From: Gluconacetobacter entanii
Lineage (GTDB): Bacteria; Pseudomonadota; Alphaproteobacteria; Acetobacterales; Acetobacteraceae
Direction: 5' to 3'
Assembly (NCBI RefSeq): GCF_003206495.1
Contig: NZ_NKUF01000006.1
Coordinates: forward strand, 1-64,000
Length of the DNA stretch: 64,000 bases
Made by a program: the position numbers and the translations under genes. Below, piece by piece: positions 16,888 through 27,143 of this stretch (position 1 is its first letter; the number at the start of each line of letters is the position of its first letter). A model generated the notes under the pieces. It searched no databases, was not told the origin of the DNA, and worked only from the letters and a program-made list of their open reading frames with translations.

Positions 16888-17127
16888 TCAGGCGGCCTTC
16901 TGCTTCTCGATGTAGTCGATCGCGTCCTTGACGGTCGTGATCTTTTCCGCCGCATCTTCGGGGATCTCGACGCTGAAGGCTTCCTCGAACGCCATCACCA
17001 GTTCAACGGTGTCCAGGCTGTCGGCCCCGAGATCGTCGATGAAAGAGGCGTCCGGCGTCACCTTGCTTTCGTCAACACCGAGGTGTTCGACAACGATCTT
17101 CTTAACCTTATCGGCAATTTCGCTCAT
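16888..17127 (-). CDS. acpP: Housekeeping acyl carrier protein
   Basis: A 79-residue acidic carrier protein with the 4'-phosphopantetheine serine in [15 protein letters not shown] (Ser about 38). ATG 17127 is preceded by AGGAAG. It serves fatty acid synthesis and, probably, lipid A and other acyl transfers. It is distinct in sequence from the sphingolipid ACP at 3624-3875. Confidence 0.96.
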   Translation of the reverse strand: MSEIADKVKKIVVEHLGVDESKVTPDASFIDDLGADSLDTVELVMAFEEAFSVEIPEDAAEKITTVKDAIDYIEKQKAA

Positions 17128-17399
17128 CTGTCTCTGCTTCCTGTCTGCCCCTGAAGAAACGGGCGGTTCGAAACTCATTCGTCCTGGTAACGTCCCGCAA
17201 ACCGGAAACGCGAGAAAAAGCGTCCGGCCCGCTTCGGACGAAGCTGCGGGCGATTAGCACGGTTTGCGTGTCCACGCCAAGGCGATGATCGCATTTCCTT
17301 GTGCCTGCGGCGCATCATGTCGCGATGCGCCGCCCCGTTCACCCTCTCTTTTTTGCCACTTCGGCCCTGCTGTCCAGCGAAATTCTCTCCTCCCCCGCC

Positions 17400-18161
17400 T
17401 CAGGGCATCGCCATGCCACCATTGACGTGCAGCGTGGCCCCCGTCACCCATGCCGCCTGCGCGGAGGCGAGGTAGACCACCGCGGATGCAACGTCGTCGG
17501 GCTGGCCCATCCGGCCCAGAGGAATCGCGGAAACCAGCTTTTCCTTCTGCGCATCGGGCAGGACATCGGTCATCGCCGTCTGGATGAAGCCGGGTGCGAC
17601 GACATTGACGGTCACGCCACGCGCGCCGGCTTCCTGCGCCATGGACTTGCTCATGCCGATCATGCCGGCCTTCGCGGCGGAGTAGTTCACCTGCCCCGCA
17701 TTGCCCGTCACGCCCACGACGGAGGCGATGTTGATGATGCGCCCGCTGCGGCGGCGCAGCATCCCCTTGAGCGTCGCGCGCGACAGGCGGAACGGTGCCG
17801 ACAGGTCCACGTCCATGACGCGGTTCCAGTCTTCGTCCTTCATGCGAATCGCAAGCGTGTCGCGCGTCAGCCCCGCATTGTTGACGAGGATGTCGAGCGG
17901 GGCGCCCGCCTTCTCCTCCGCCGTGGCGACAAGGGCGTCCGCCGCCGCCGCGTCCGACAGGTCGGCGGTGCAGACATGCAGCCGTCCCTCATCCGTGCCC
18001 GCGTCGTGCGCGATGGACGCCGCGACATCGCGCAGGACCTGCTCACGCGTGCCGGACAGGACGACACACGCCCCCTGCCCATGCAGCGCGCGTGCGATCG
18101 CACTGCCGATTCCACCCGACGCCCCGGTTACCAGCGCCACCTTTCCATCAAGCCTGAACAT
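17400..18161 (-). CDS. fabG: 3-oxoacyl-ACP reductase
   Basis: A 253-residue short-chain dehydrogenase: NADP site TGASGGIGSAIA (residues 14-25), LVNNAGLTRD, catalytic Ser in INIASVVG and YSAAK (about Tyr 161, Lys 165). It reduces 3-ketoacyl-ACP with NADPH. It lies between fabD and acpP; the 272 bases before acpP hold no other gene and could contain an acpP promoter. Confidence 0.95.
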   Translation of the reverse strand: MFRLDGKVALVTGASGGIGSAIARALHGQGACVVLSGTREQVLRDVAASIAHDAGTDEGRLHVCTADLSDAAAADALVATAEEKAGAPLDILVNNAGLTRDTLAIRMKDEDWNRVMDVDLSAPFRLSRATLKGMLRRRSGRIINIASVVGVTGNAGQVNYSAAKAGMIGMSKSMAQEAGARGVTVNVVAPGFIQTAMTDVLPDAQKEKLVSAIPLGRMGQPDDVASAVVYLASAQAAWVTGATLHVNGGMAMP

Positions 18162-18233
18162 CTAACAGCCATTTTCCTTGCTACTTGGGATGGCGGTCCC
18201 GCTGCCTGCGGGACTGCCGCAACTGGTGCCGCC

Positions 18234-19205
18234 TCAGCGCGCCGCCAGGAACGCCTCGACATCGGCGGGGGTGCCGACCGAACGCGTCGCCACGTCGCCG
18301 TTGATGCGCCGCACGAGACCGGAGAGCACCTTCCCCGCCCCGATTTCGGTGAAACTGTCCACACCCATCGCCACCATCGCCTCCACGCTTTCACGCCAGC
18401 GCACGGTGCCCGTGACCTGCCGCACCAGCAGGTCGCGGATGGTGGCGGGGTCCGTCACCTTCGCCGCCGTCACATTGGCGACAACCGGGATGACGGGGGT
18501 GCGGATCTCCTCATGCGCCAGGGCTTCACGCATGGCCTGCGCCGCGGGTTCCATCATGGAGCAATGGAAAGGCGCGGACACCGGCAGCGCCAGCGCGCGC
18601 TTGACCTTGCGTGCCTTCGCAATGGCGATCGCACGTTCGATGGCCGGCATCTCGCCCGCCACGACGACCTGCCCGCCGCCATTGTCATTGGCGATCTCGA
18701 TGATCTCGCGCCGGTCCGGCAGGCCTTCTTCCTTCACGACGGCCGCTTCCTCGCAGATGGCGCTCGCCTGTTCCAGGTCCACGCCAATCAGCGCCGCCAT
18801 GCCACCGCGGCCCACGGGCACGGCCTTCTGCATCGCCTGCCCGCGCAGGCGCAGCAGGCGCGCCGTCTGCGTCAGGCCGAACGACCCCACCGCCGCCAGC
18901 GCCGAATATTCCCCCAAGGAGTGCCCCGCCACCAGCGCGACCTCCGTGCGCAAGTTCACCCCGCCCTCACGCTCCAGCACGCGCAGCACGGCGAGCGAGA
19001 CGGACATCAGCGCGGGCTGTGTGTTTTCCGTGCGGGTCAGGTCCTCGATCGGGCCTTCAAACATCAGCTTCGACAGGTGCTGGCCCAGCGCGTCGTCAAC
19101 TTCCTGGAAGACTTCGCGCGCAGGGGCGAACGCTTCGGCAAGGTCGCGTCCCATCCCGACGGACTGGCTTCCCTGGCCGGGGAAAATAAAGGCTTGCACA
19201 GGCAT
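18234..19205 (-). CDS. fabD: Malonyl-CoA:ACP transacylase
   Basis: A 323-residue acyltransferase: FIFPGQGSQSVGMG at the N-terminus, the nucleophile in GHSLGEYSAL (about Ser 95), and the second catalytic segment around VSAPFHCSMMEPA (His about 204). ATG 19205 starts the canonical MPVQAFIFPGQG. First gene of the fab operon. Confidence 0.95.
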   Translation of the reverse strand: MPVQAFIFPGQGSQSVGMGRDLAEAFAPAREVFQEVDDALGQHLSKLMFEGPIEDLTRTENTQPALMSVSLAVLRVLEREGGVNLRTEVALVAGHSLGEYSALAAVGSFGLTQTARLLRLRGQAMQKAVPVGRGGMAALIGVDLEQASAICEEAAVVKEEGLPDRREIIEIANDNGGGQVVVAGEMPAIERAIAIAKARKVKRALALPVSAPFHCSMMEPAAQAMREALAHEEIRTPVIPVVANVTAAKVTDPATIRDLLVRQVTGTVRWRESVEAMVAMGVDSFTEIGAGKVLSGLVRRINGDVATRSVGTPADVEAFLAAR

Positions 19206-19271
19206 GGCTGTCGTGTCCCGCTCAATGTTCAAAAAAATCCCTGCGGTGATGGCGGCACGACGCACCCTCTG

Positions 19272-19802
19272 TCAATCGCACGATGACGCCCCGCGCCTGC
19301 CCTGCGCCAGCATCAGCAGCACATCCCACGGCAGGGCCGCGCCCTCACGCAGGCGCCAGAACCACCGCCGGGGCACCGAGCGCGCGGCCGGATGCGGCGG
19401 GGGCGGCACCCGCATGACCCGCCAGCCGGCAAGCGCCATCAATGCCATGCAGCGCGGCAGGTGATAGGCGCTCGTGGCCACGGCCACCGGCCCGTCATGC
19501 CCCATCGCATGCAGCAGTCGTGAACAGGCCCGCACCGACTCCAGCGTATCGCGCGCCGTCTCCTCGGGCAGGATATTTTCCCCGGCAATGCCAAGGTCAC
19601 GCAGCATCGTGGCCATGACCGCGGCCTCCGACGGCAGCCCGTCACGCGCGGCCCCCGTGGGGATCAGCAGGGGATGTTCACATGTGCGCGCAAACGCTGC
19701 CGCCGCCTCCACCCGCAGGCGCAGGGTGCGTGACGGCGTGCCGTCCGGGCAGACACGTGCGCCAAAGAGGACAATCGGCAGGCGACCGCCATCGCCTGTC
19801 AC
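19272..19802 (-). CDS. YdcF/ElyC-family DUF218 protein
   Basis: A 176-residue DUF218-domain protein: IVLFGARVCPDGTPS, then LIPTGAARDG, ENILPEETARDTLESV and VATSAYHLPRC. These are the conserved acid and His clusters of the family (SanA, ElyC, YdcF). Some members affect envelope integrity; the activity is unknown. No membrane segment is seen. It starts at GTG 19802, overlapping the stop of the methyltransferase (GTGA). Confidence 0.72.
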   Translation of the reverse strand: MTGDGGRLPIVLFGARVCPDGTPSRTLRLRVEAAAAFARTCEHPLLIPTGAARDGLPSEAAVMATMLRDLGIAGENILPEETARDTLESVRACSRLLHAMGHDGPVAVATSAYHLPRCMALMALAGWRVMRVPPPPHPAARSVPRRWFWRLREGAALPWDVLLMLAQGRRGASSCD

Positions 19803-21058
19803 TTCGGTGCGCGCAGCAGGACCCGGTTCAGCCCGGACAAGGTGGTGAACATCGTGCGCCAGATCGTGGCGAACCGCGCGGCGGGGATGCCCCGCGTCTC
19901 CATGATAGCGGCGAGGTCGCCCACCGTGCGCTCCCCATCGATCAGCGGCAGCAGGCCACGTGTCTGCGGCGGCACCGCGACGGGCACCACCAGCGTGCCG
20001 AACGCAAAGGGCAGCCGGTCGTCCGGCCCGATCTGCTTCGCCAGTTCGACGCCGGGGATTTCCCGCATCACCGGCACGGAATCCATGGCCATCGGGTCCG
20101 CGCGTGACACCGGGCTATCGGCACGGGTGACATAGGCCACATGCGTCGCCATGTTGCCCGCCAGGTCCTCCGCCACGGCGGCGCGGTCGCGTTCGGGCAT
20201 GTCACGCAGGCGCGCACGCAGGCGCGGGTCCGCCAGCAGGAGCGCCGGGTCGTAGCGCAGCGGTTCCATCAGGCACGCAACCGACAGCCCCGCACGGTCC
20301 AGCAGGCCGAACAGCGCCATCACGTCATAGGCCCGGTCACGCGGGTTGAGCAGCAGGTCATACAGCCCCGCATCCCCGCCCGTCAGGTGATCGCCAAAAT
20401 TGGTGTTCTGCCGCAGCCATGCGGTGGCCGGCAGGTGGCGCATGACGCGCCGCGCCACATCGAGCCTGCGTGCCGGCGTCTCCTCCAGCGGGGCAAGCCG
20501 CGCCAGCGCGTCCTGCACCATGTACACGCCCGTCCGGCCATAGGGCGCATAGACCATAAGCCCCATGCCCCCACCCGGCGCCAGCATCCCCGTAAGCGTA
20601 GCCAGCACCGCATCGGGGTCCGGCAGGTGGTGCAGCACGCCGCAGCAGTCGATGTAATCGAACGCCCCGAGGTCGAGCGCATCCAGTCGCGTCAGGTCCC
20701 CCGGCACGAAGCGGATGTTTTCCAGCCCCCGCGCCTGTGCCCGTTCGCGCGCGATGCGCAGGGCATGTTCCGACCGATCGACGCACACGACCTCGCCGGG
20801 ACGCGCCTCACGCGACATGTGGGTGGCCAGCATGATGGCCCCGTCCCCCGTGCCACATCCCGCGACCAGCGCGCGCAGTGGCCGCGAACGCGGACGGGTC
20901 GCGCCGAACACCCAGTAATCGATTTCACGCAGGTGGCTGGGGCTGCCGATCAGCAGCCGCCGCTTTTCCTCACGCGGGTCACGCTCGGGATAGGGATAGG
21001 CCTCGTACTGTGCCGCAAGCCCCCCATCGCGCGCATCACCACCGCCGGTCGCGTCCAT
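19799..21058 (-). CDS. SAM-dependent methyltransferase with C-terminal extension
   Basis: A 419-residue protein. A class I methyltransferase domain occupies about residues 45-220: ALVAGCGTGDGA (motif I), VVCVDRSEHAL (motif II), FDYIDCCGVLHHLPDP and LAPGGGMGLMVY. The C-terminal 180 residues look like a PqqD/regulatory-type wing (LPLIDGERTVGDLAAIMETRG). The N-terminus has YEAYPYPERDPR, seen in several peptide or protein methyltransferases. Substrate unknown. It is coupled to DUF218 downstream and 9 bases after the solute-binding protein gene. Confidence 0.7.
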   Translation of the reverse strand: MDATGGGDARDGGLAAQYEAYPYPERDPREEKRRLLIGSPSHLREIDYWVFGATRPRSRPLRALVAGCGTGDGAIMLATHMSREARPGEVVCVDRSEHALRIARERAQARGLENIRFVPGDLTRLDALDLGAFDYIDCCGVLHHLPDPDAVLATLTGMLAPGGGMGLMVYAPYGRTGVYMVQDALARLAPLEETPARRLDVARRVMRHLPATAWLRQNTNFGDHLTGGDAGLYDLLLNPRDRAYDVMALFGLLDRAGLSVACLMEPLRYDPALLLADPRLRARLRDMPERDRAAVAEDLAGNMATHVAYVTRADSPVSRADPMAMDSVPVMREIPGVELAKQIGPDDRLPFAFGTLVVPVAVPPQTRGLLPLIDGERTVGDLAAIMETRGIPAARFATIWRTMFTTLSGLNRVLLRAPK

Positions 21059-21067
21059 GGCCGGACC

Positions 21068-21829
21068 TCAGCGCGGCAGAAGCTTGCCGCGCTGCCATGC
21101 CTCGGCAGCGGCGTCGGCGCTCATGCCTTCCACGCGCATGGCATGGTCAAGCGCGCTGACCACCTTGTTGCCCAGCGTCAGTTCATCAAGTTCGTCGAGC
21201 ATGTCGCTGTCGAGTTCCGGCCGGACGGCGCGGCGCACCAGCATGCGCGCCGTCTGCGCCGTGCCCAGCGCCCCCTTGGGGTCGGCCAGCGGCGTCAGGT
21301 TCGTGCTGCCATAATGCAGGAAGTTCGGCTGCCACAGCGCGATGATCGCCGGATCGCCGGTCCTGATCGCCTGGTCGGCATATTCCACCACGTCCTCATC
21401 GGGGCGGGCGGCGATGGTGAAGCCATGTTCCGTCAGGTTGTAGGCCGCAACCCCGTGGCGCACCCGGTCCAGCACGGACTGCGCGGTCACGATCTCACGG
21501 TTCACGTCATGACCATCGGCGGCGAGTTCGGCGATCGAGGTCAGGCCCGTCGCGGCGGAAGTGGGCAGGTACCAGCCGAATTCCGGCCGATACAGGTCGC
21601 CCAGCGGCTCCATCCCCAGCGCGGGGTCGAGGTAGGCCGCATCCACATCCGGCAGACATGCGGATACGAACAGGTCGATATCACCATTGCGCATGTGCGC
21701 CATCAGCGCCTCATGCGTGCCGGGGACATATTCGATTTCCAGTTCATAGGCTTCGAGCACGCGCGCAACGGCGGCGGCCGTGGCCTCGTGCAGTGTTTCG
21801 TCCAGGTGTCCAAGCGTGACCGATGTCAT
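21068..21829 (-). CDS. Glycine betaine/choline-type solute-binding protein without signal peptide
   Basis: A 253-residue OpuAC-family protein: VTLGHLDETLHEATAAAVARVLEAYELEIEYV opening lobe 1, GDIDLFVSACLPD, EFGWYLPT and IALWQPNFLHY (ligand-side aromatics). ATG 21829 has GGAGA upstream, and the protein begins MTSVTLGHLDE. There is no signal peptide or lipobox, and no permease or ATPase gene is adjacent. It may act in the cytoplasm or be a remnant of a transporter; ligand unknown. Confidence 0.7.
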   Translation of the reverse strand: MTSVTLGHLDETLHEATAAAVARVLEAYELEIEYVPGTHEALMAHMRNGDIDLFVSACLPDVDAAYLDPALGMEPLGDLYRPEFGWYLPTSAATGLTSIAELAADGHDVNREIVTAQSVLDRVRHGVAAYNLTEHGFTIAARPDEDVVEYADQAIRTGDPAIIALWQPNFLHYGSTNLTPLADPKGALGTAQTARMLVRRAVRPELDSDMLDELDELTLGNKVVSALDHAMRVEGMSADAAAEAWQRGKLLPR

Positions 21830-21950
21830 GAGAATTCTCCATTCTGGCGGGTGCGTTCCTGACAGGCGCACATGATCGACACAAGCGCGACACTCCCGAA
21901 ACCCGATATGTCCATCCCCCTGCCCGCGTCATGGGCGGGGGGGGGCGTCT

Positions 21951-22817
21951 TCATCCCTGCTGCTGCGTCATGCCGGGGCGCGTGACCGCGGCACGGCGCG
22001 TATGCTGCACCTGACGCGAAGGCAGCGCGTAATCGAACACCAGCACCCCGATGATATAGGGTGCGGCAAATTTCTTGAACGCTTCATGCGCGTGGTCGAA
22101 ATAGGCGGGATCGCTGACCACCGGCTTCCCGACGTAGTAATTGCGGTCGCCTTCGGAATTGAAGGTCACGATGAAGCCCTGCTCAAAGCCCTGGTCCACG
22201 CCCTCGCCGCTCATCTGCACGCCGGTTTCGATGCTGGCTATGACCTGCTGGCCGTTGTCACGGCGCGACACCTGGCCCAGCGCCATGAACCTGCGCACCA
22301 CCTCCGCGCGCTGGGCGTCGGTAATGGTCGGCAGGAAGCGCATCAGCACGATATGGCGCACCTTGCCGGGATGGAAATCGGGCGCGGTAAAGGCGCGCAG
22401 CCCGATCTGCGCCGCCTGCAGGCGGACCGCGCGTGCCTCCTCGCCCAGTTCCGGGGCGTCGGGGCCGCCGCTTGGCAGGGGGCCGGTCGGTACTACGGAC
22501 GCAGGCGGGGGCGGCGCCGCAGTGGGCTGCGGCGTGGCGACGGATGTGGCCGGGGCTGCCGGGGCTGCCGGGGCAGGCGTTGCGGTCGCCGGGACCGTTG
22601 CCGGCGCCGTCGATGCGGGCTGCGCCGCAGGGCCGGTGGCCGCCGTAGGGGTGGGGGCGACGGACGCATCGGGCGCGTCGGCGTGGGCCTGCGGGATCGT
22701 GCCCATCACCGGGACCGCAACGGACAGGACCGCACCAAGCACGAGGTGCGGGAACCTGCCCGCGACCGCCGTGCCTGCCGCCGGACCCGCCATCGTGCGC
22801 CAGTATCTTACCGTCAT
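21951..22817 (-). CDS. Exported Dabb (stress-responsive alpha/beta-barrel) domain protein
   Basis: A 288-residue protein. ATG 22817 follows GGAGAAGG. An N-terminal signal-like segment with a hydrophobic core at about residues 24-40 ends in AHADA. A low-complexity Ala/Pro/Thr linker spans about residues 45-120, then a Dabb domain begins at VRHIVLMRFLPTITDAQRAEV (about 158) and runs to PYIIGVLVFDY. Dabb domains are small dimeric barrels of varied function. Probably periplasmic. Confidence 0.65.
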   Translation of the reverse strand: MTVRYWRTMAGPAAGTAVAGRFPHLVLGAVLSVAVPVMGTIPQAHADAPDASVAPTPTAATGPAAQPASTAPATVPATATPAPAAPAAPATSVATPQPTAAPPPPASVVPTGPLPSGGPDAPELGEEARAVRLQAAQIGLRAFTAPDFHPGKVRHIVLMRFLPTITDAQRAEVVRRFMALGQVSRRDNGQQVIASIETGVQMSGEGVDQGFEQGFIVTFNSEGDRNYYVGKPVVSDPAYFDHAHEAFKKFAAPYIIGVLVFDYALPSRQVQHTRRAAVTRPGMTQQQG

Positions 22818-22846
22818 GCCTTCTCCGTCTCTGCGTGCCATGCGCC

Positions 22847-23671
22847 TCAGGTCGCCACCGTCATGCGGGCAAATCTTTTCTGCTGAAATTTCAAAAGGTA
22901 ATAGAATGCGCGTGCAATCACCGCATGAAGCCTGCCATGCGGTGTCCATCCTATCGTCTTGAGGATCATGCCCGTCACCCGGTTGGTATGGCGGGGCTGA
23001 TAGACCTTGAGCGCGCGCGACATATACGCCGCGATGCAGCGCCGGTGGTCATAGGGCTGCCCCGGCGCGTCGTTCGTGGTGTGGTAGGCGGAGGCAAGTT
23101 CGTCGTCCTCGCTTTCGCCCACACGGCCAAGTGCGATGCGCGCGCGCTGCCACACGCCAAGCTTCTCACGCTCCAGATAACGGTGCATGTGGTCATAGAA
23201 CAGCTTGAAATGGCGGTATTCGTCGGCGGCGATCTGCTTGCACACCGCCTTGAGCACAGGCTCATCCGTCGCATCGGCCAGCGCGGTATAGAACGAGGAC
23301 GTCCCGGTCTCCACCATGCAGCGCGCGATCAGTTCCCCCGTGCGCGACCCCCGGATGGAGGTATCGACATCAAGGTCCAGCCGGTAGGATTTCCGGTACC
23401 GTTCGAACGCGTCCATGTAGTTCCATGACGGATCCGCCAGCATCGCCCACCGGCCCAGCGCATCGCCATGCTGGACCTCCTCATGCGCCCAGCGGTCGGC
23501 CGCCTGTTGGAAATCGGGGTCATCCGCAAACACGTTCTTGAGATACGCGGCGTAATCGACACCGTTGCGCTCCACCACCGACGCGGCCTTGACGAGGGGG
23601 ATGATCTCCGGATTTACCCGTGACGGATCAAATCCGTCCCAGTCCATCTGCTCAATGCGCCAGTGTTTCAT
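22847..23671 (-). CDS. Ferritin-like di-iron protein
   Basis: A 274-residue ferritin-like protein with four helix motifs carrying metal ligands: [25 protein letters not shown] (E-x2-H), [13 protein letters not shown] and [14 protein letters not shown] (E-x2-H). The C-terminal 80 residues are basic with a hydrophobic stretch. The start ATG 23671 is where homology-like sequence begins ([16 protein letters not shown]). It resembles uncharacterised ferritin-like proteins near rubrerythrin and fatty-acid desaturases. Role unknown; oxidation of a lipid or iron handling are both possible. Confidence 0.65.
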   Translation of the reverse strand: MKHWRIEQMDWDGFDPSRVNPEIIPLVKAASVVERNGVDYAAYLKNVFADDPDFQQAADRWAHEEVQHGDALGRWAMLADPSWNYMDAFERYRKSYRLDLDVDTSIRGSRTGELIARCMVETGTSSFYTALADATDEPVLKAVCKQIAADEYRHFKLFYDHMHRYLEREKLGVWQRARIALGRVGESEDDELASAYHTTNDAPGQPYDHRRCIAAYMSRALKVYQPRHTNRVTGMILKTIGWTPHGRLHAVIARAFYYLLKFQQKRFARMTVAT

Positions 23672-23854
23672 CGCAACCCGTACTCTCGCATAAACTCCGT
23701 CAGCCCCACCGGGACATGTCATTACGCCGCACGACATGGCACATGTTTCGCCATAACGCCAAGCCTGCGTATCATGGATCGTTGTAAAACCCCGTACGGA
23801 TCGTGTACGCCACATTCCGCAGACAACAAGAAAAACGACAGATTGGGTCGCAAG

Positions 23855-25057
23855 ATGAATATTCACGAATATCAGGCCAAGGCGCTGCTGCGTTCGTTCG
23901 GCATGCCAGTGCCTGACGGTCGTGTCGCCACCTCTGCCGAAGATGCGGCGTCCGCCGCGCGCGAGCTTGCGGCACCCCTGACCGTGGTCAAGGCGCAGAT
24001 CCATGCCGGCGGCCGCGGCGCGGGCCATTTCGCAGGCGCCGCCGACGACAGGGGCGGCGTACGCCTTGCCCGCAGCGCCGAGGAAGCGGGTGCCGCCGCA
24101 CACGCCATGCTGGAGCACACCCTGGTCACGAAGCAGACCGGACCGCATGGCAGGATTGTGCGCAAGGTATACATCGAATCGGGTTGCGACATCGCCCGCG
24201 AACTCTACCTCTCGCTTCTGGTGGATCGCGCCAATGGCCGCATCGCCGTGGTCGCATCGTCCGAAGGCGGCATGGAGATCGAGGACGTCGCCGCCGCCCA
24301 CCCCGAGCGCATCCTCAAGGCCAGCATCGACCCCGCCCTTGGCCTTTGCGATTACCAGTCGCGCGACCTTGCGGTGAAACTCGGGCTGAAGGGCCGCTCC
24401 ATCCGGGCGTTCCAGAAGGTCGTGCGCGCCGCCTATGACGCGTTCTGCGGGCTGGACGCCGCCATCGTGGAGATCAATCCCCTGATCGTCACCGGGTCGG
24501 GCGACCTGCTGGCGCTGGATGCGAAGATGTCGTTCGACGACAGCGCGCTCTACCGCCACCCACACCTCGCCGAACTGCGGGACGAGGACGAGGAGGACCC
24601 GCGTGAGCGCGAGGCCGCACGGCATGGCCTCGCCTATGTCGGGCTCGACGGGTCGATCGGCTGCATGGTCAATGGCGCGGGCCTTGCGATGGCAACGATG
24701 GACATCATCAAGATGGAAGGCGAATCGCCCGCCAACTTCCTCGACGTCGGCGGCGGCGCCACGACCGAGCGCGTGGCCGCGGCCTTCCGCATCCTGATGT
24801 CCGACCCCAAGGTGCGCGGCATCCTCGTCAACATCTTTGGCGGGATCATGCGCTGCGACGTGATCGCGGAGGCCATCATCGCCGCATCACGCGACACGGG
24901 CCTGAACGTGCCGCTGGTGGTGCGCCTTGCCGGCACCAATGTGGAGCGCGGGCGCGCCCTGCTGGCCGAATCCGGCCTGACCATCATTCCCGCCGACGAC
25001 CTGGGCGATGCCGCCCGCAAGATCGTCGCCGCCGTTCGCACCGCCGGAGCAGCCTGA
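23855..25057 (+). CDS. Succinate/malate-CoA ligase, beta subunit
   Basis: A 400-residue ATP-grasp protein beginning [20 protein letters not shown]. Motifs: [27 protein letters not shown]-type [22 protein letters not shown] and [12 protein letters not shown]. It couples ATP cleavage to a thioester bond with CoA. SucC and malate-CoA ligase (MtkA) are close in sequence, and an acidic [12 protein letters not shown] insert (about residues 246-257) does not decide between them. Its stop overlaps the alpha-subunit ATG (TGATG). Confidence 0.8.
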   Translation: MNIHEYQAKALLRSFGMPVPDGRVATSAEDAASAARELAAPLTVVKAQIHAGGRGAGHFAGAADDRGGVRLARSAEEAGAAAHAMLEHTLVTKQTGPHGRIVRKVYIESGCDIARELYLSLLVDRANGRIAVVASSEGGMEIEDVAAAHPERILKASIDPALGLCDYQSRDLAVKLGLKGRSIRAFQKVVRAAYDAFCGLDAAIVEINPLIVTGSGDLLALDAKMSFDDSALYRHPHLAELRDEDEEDPREREAARHGLAYVGLDGSIGCMVNGAGLAMATMDIIKMEGESPANFLDVGGGATTERVAAAFRILMSDPKVRGILVNIFGGIMRCDVIAEAIIAASRDTGLNVPLVVRLAGTNVERGRALLAESGLTIIPADDLGDAARKIVAAVRTAGAA

Positions 25058-25929
25058 TGTCCATTCTTGTCAACAGTTCCACCAAGGTCATCACGCAGGG
25101 CTTCACCGGCGCGCAGGGCACGTTCCACACGGAACAGGCCATCGCCTATGGCACCCGCATGGTCGGCGGCGTGACCCCGGGCAAGGGGGGCGAGGTCCAT
25201 CTCGGCCTGCCGGTGTTCGACACCGTGGCCGAGGCGCGTGAGGCGACCGGCGCCGATGCGTCCGTCATCTATGTCCCGCCCGCCGGCGCCGCCGATGCGA
25301 TCCTGGAGGCGATAGCCGCCGAAATCCCGCTGATAGTATGCATTACCGAGGGGATACCCGTGCTGGACATGGTGCGGGTGCGCATGGCGCTGGAACGTTC
25401 GTCGAGCCTGCTGATCGGCCCGAACTGCCCCGGCATCATCACGCCGGGCGAATGCAAGATCGGGATCATGCCCGGCCCCATCCATCGGCGCGGCCATGTG
25501 GGCATCGTCTCGCGCTCCGGCACGCTGACCTACGAGGCCGTGGCCCAGACATCGGCCATCGGACAGGGGCAGAGCACCTGCGTCGGCATTGGCGGCGACC
25601 CGGTCAAGGGCATGGATTTCACCGACGTGCTGGAACGCCTGATCGCGGATCCCGACACCCATTCGATCGTCATGATCGGGGAAATCGGCGGCACCTCGGA
25701 AATCGAGGGCGCGGAACTGATCCGTGCCAGCGGCACGAAGAAGCCGGTCGTGGGCTTCATCGCCGGGGCGACCGCGCCGCCGGGCCGCCGCATGGGCCAT
25801 GCGGGCGCGGTCATCACGGGCGGCCATGAAACCGCCGCCGCCAAGATCGAGGCCATGCGTGACGCCGGCATCCATGTCAGCGCAAGCCCGGCCGAACTGG
25901 GCACCACGCTGGCGCGCATCCTGGGCTGA
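25057..25929 (+). CDS. Succinate/malate-CoA ligase, alpha subunit
   Basis: A 290-residue CoA-binding subunit: [52 protein letters not shown] and the phospho-His loop [13 protein letters not shown] (about His 248). It completes the heteromeric ligase with the preceding gene. In many acetic acid bacteria succinyl-CoA is turned over by the CoA-transferase AarC instead, so which acid this enzyme uses is open. Confidence 0.82.
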   Translation: MSILVNSSTKVITQGFTGAQGTFHTEQAIAYGTRMVGGVTPGKGGEVHLGLPVFDTVAEAREATGADASVIYVPPAGAADAILEAIAAEIPLIVCITEGIPVLDMVRVRMALERSSSLLIGPNCPGIITPGECKIGIMPGPIHRRGHVGIVSRSGTLTYEAVAQTSAIGQGQSTCVGIGGDPVKGMDFTDVLERLIADPDTHSIVMIGEIGGTSEIEGAELIRASGTKKPVVGFIAGATAPPGRRMGHAGAVITGGHETAAAKIEAMRDAGIHVSASPAELGTTLARILG

Positions 25930-26038
25930 AGCCCGGCATCGGGGGGACGCATGGACGTTCCCCCGTACATCCCCGCCGGGGCCTGCGCCAAAAAACGTTC
26001 CACGGTGCCGCGCAGTCCGTGACAAGGAACGCCATTGT

Positions 26039-27112
26039 ATGGCAGATGCTGCTTTCCCCAACCCCCGAACCGTCCGAGGATCCCGCCAGATGTCCGATGG
26101 CCTTACCGCGGCCACCCTGCCGCCCGCGACCACCCCCCCGGTCCTGCCGACGTCATCCATCAGGACCGACTGGACCCGTGACGAGGTCGCAGCCCTGATC
26201 GCCCTGCCATTCCCCGAACTGCTGTTCCGTGCGCAGAGCGTGCATCGCCAGCATTTCGACCCAACGGAAATGCAGATCTCCACCCTGCTGTCGATCAAGA
26301 CCGGTGGCTGCCCCGAGGACTGCGCCTACTGCCCGCAGAGCGCGATGCACGAGGATGGCGGTGTGAAGGCCAGCCGCCTGATGGCGGTCGAAGCGGTCAT
26401 GAAGGAAGCCCGCGCCGCGCGTGACGCCGGGGCCGCGCGCTTCTGCATGGGGGCGGCGTGGCGTTCCCCCAAGGAACATGACCTCGAGACCGTCTGCGCG
26501 ATGGTCGAGGGGGTGAAAAGCCTTGGCATGGAAACCTGCGTGACGCTGGGGATGCTCGACAACGCGCAGGCGCACCGCCTGCGTGAGGCGGGACTGGATT
26601 ACTACAACCACAACATTGACACCTCCCCCGAATATTATGGGGAGATCATCAGCACCCGTACCTACCAGGACCGTCTGGATACGCTGTCGAACGTGCGCGA
26701 CGCGGGCATCAATGTCTGCTGTGGCGGGATTGTCGGCATGGGCGAGGACGAGAATGACCGCGCGGGCCTGATCGCGACACTGGCGAGCATGCCGCGCCAT
26801 CCCGAAAGCGTGCCGATCAACATGCTGGTCCGCGTCGATGGCACGCCGCTTGCGGCGAAGGACGCCGACGTGGTCGATCCCATCGAATTCGTGCGCATCA
26901 TCGCCGCCGCCCGCATCACCATGCCTACCAGCCGTGTCCGCCTGGCCGCCGGGCGCGAGGACATGAATGATGAGGCGCAGACGCTGTGCTTCCTCGCGGG
27001 GGCGAACTCCATCTTCTATGGCGAGAAGCTGCTGACCACGCCCAACCCCGCCGCCAGCCGCGACATGCGCCTGCTGAAGCGGCTGGGCATGCACACAACC
27101 GGCGCCTGCTGA
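26039..27112 (+). CDS. bioB: Biotin synthase
   Basis: A 357-residue radical SAM enzyme: [4Fe-4S] cysteines in [15 protein letters not shown] (C-x3-C-x2-C), then [30 protein letters not shown] and [10 protein letters not shown]. It inserts sulfur into dethiobiotin. ATG 26039 lies 9 bases after AAGGAA; ATG 26090 is the alternative. Other bio genes are not near. Confidence 0.95.
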   Translation: MADAAFPNPRTVRGSRQMSDGLTAATLPPATTPPVLPTSSIRTDWTRDEVAALIALPFPELLFRAQSVHRQHFDPTEMQISTLLSIKTGGCPEDCAYCPQSAMHEDGGVKASRLMAVEAVMKEARAARDAGAARFCMGAAWRSPKEHDLETVCAMVEGVKSLGMETCVTLGMLDNAQAHRLREAGLDYYNHNIDTSPEYYGEIISTRTYQDRLDTLSNVRDAGINVCCGGIVGMGEDENDRAGLIATLASMPRHPESVPINMLVRVDGTPLAAKDADVVDPIEFVRIIAAARITMPTSRVRLAAGREDMNDEAQTLCFLAGANSIFYGEKLLTTPNPAASRDMRLLKRLGMHTTGAC

Positions 27113-27143
27113 AACACTGCCGTAACCAAGGTCACGTCCTGTC

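Noticed and set aside
22430-22690. Tandem repeat array
   Set aside because: The GC-rich repetition encodes the Ala/Pro/Thr linker of the Dabb protein and is in frame throughout.
23663-23854. N-terminal extension of the CoA-ligase beta subunit
   Set aside because: The extension overlaps the ferritin-like gene start on the other strand and the canonical MNIHEYQAK start is at 23855.
25724-26038. N-terminal extension of BioB
   Set aside because: It lies over the end of the alpha-subunit gene in another frame; a ribosome site (AAGGAA) marks ATG 26039.
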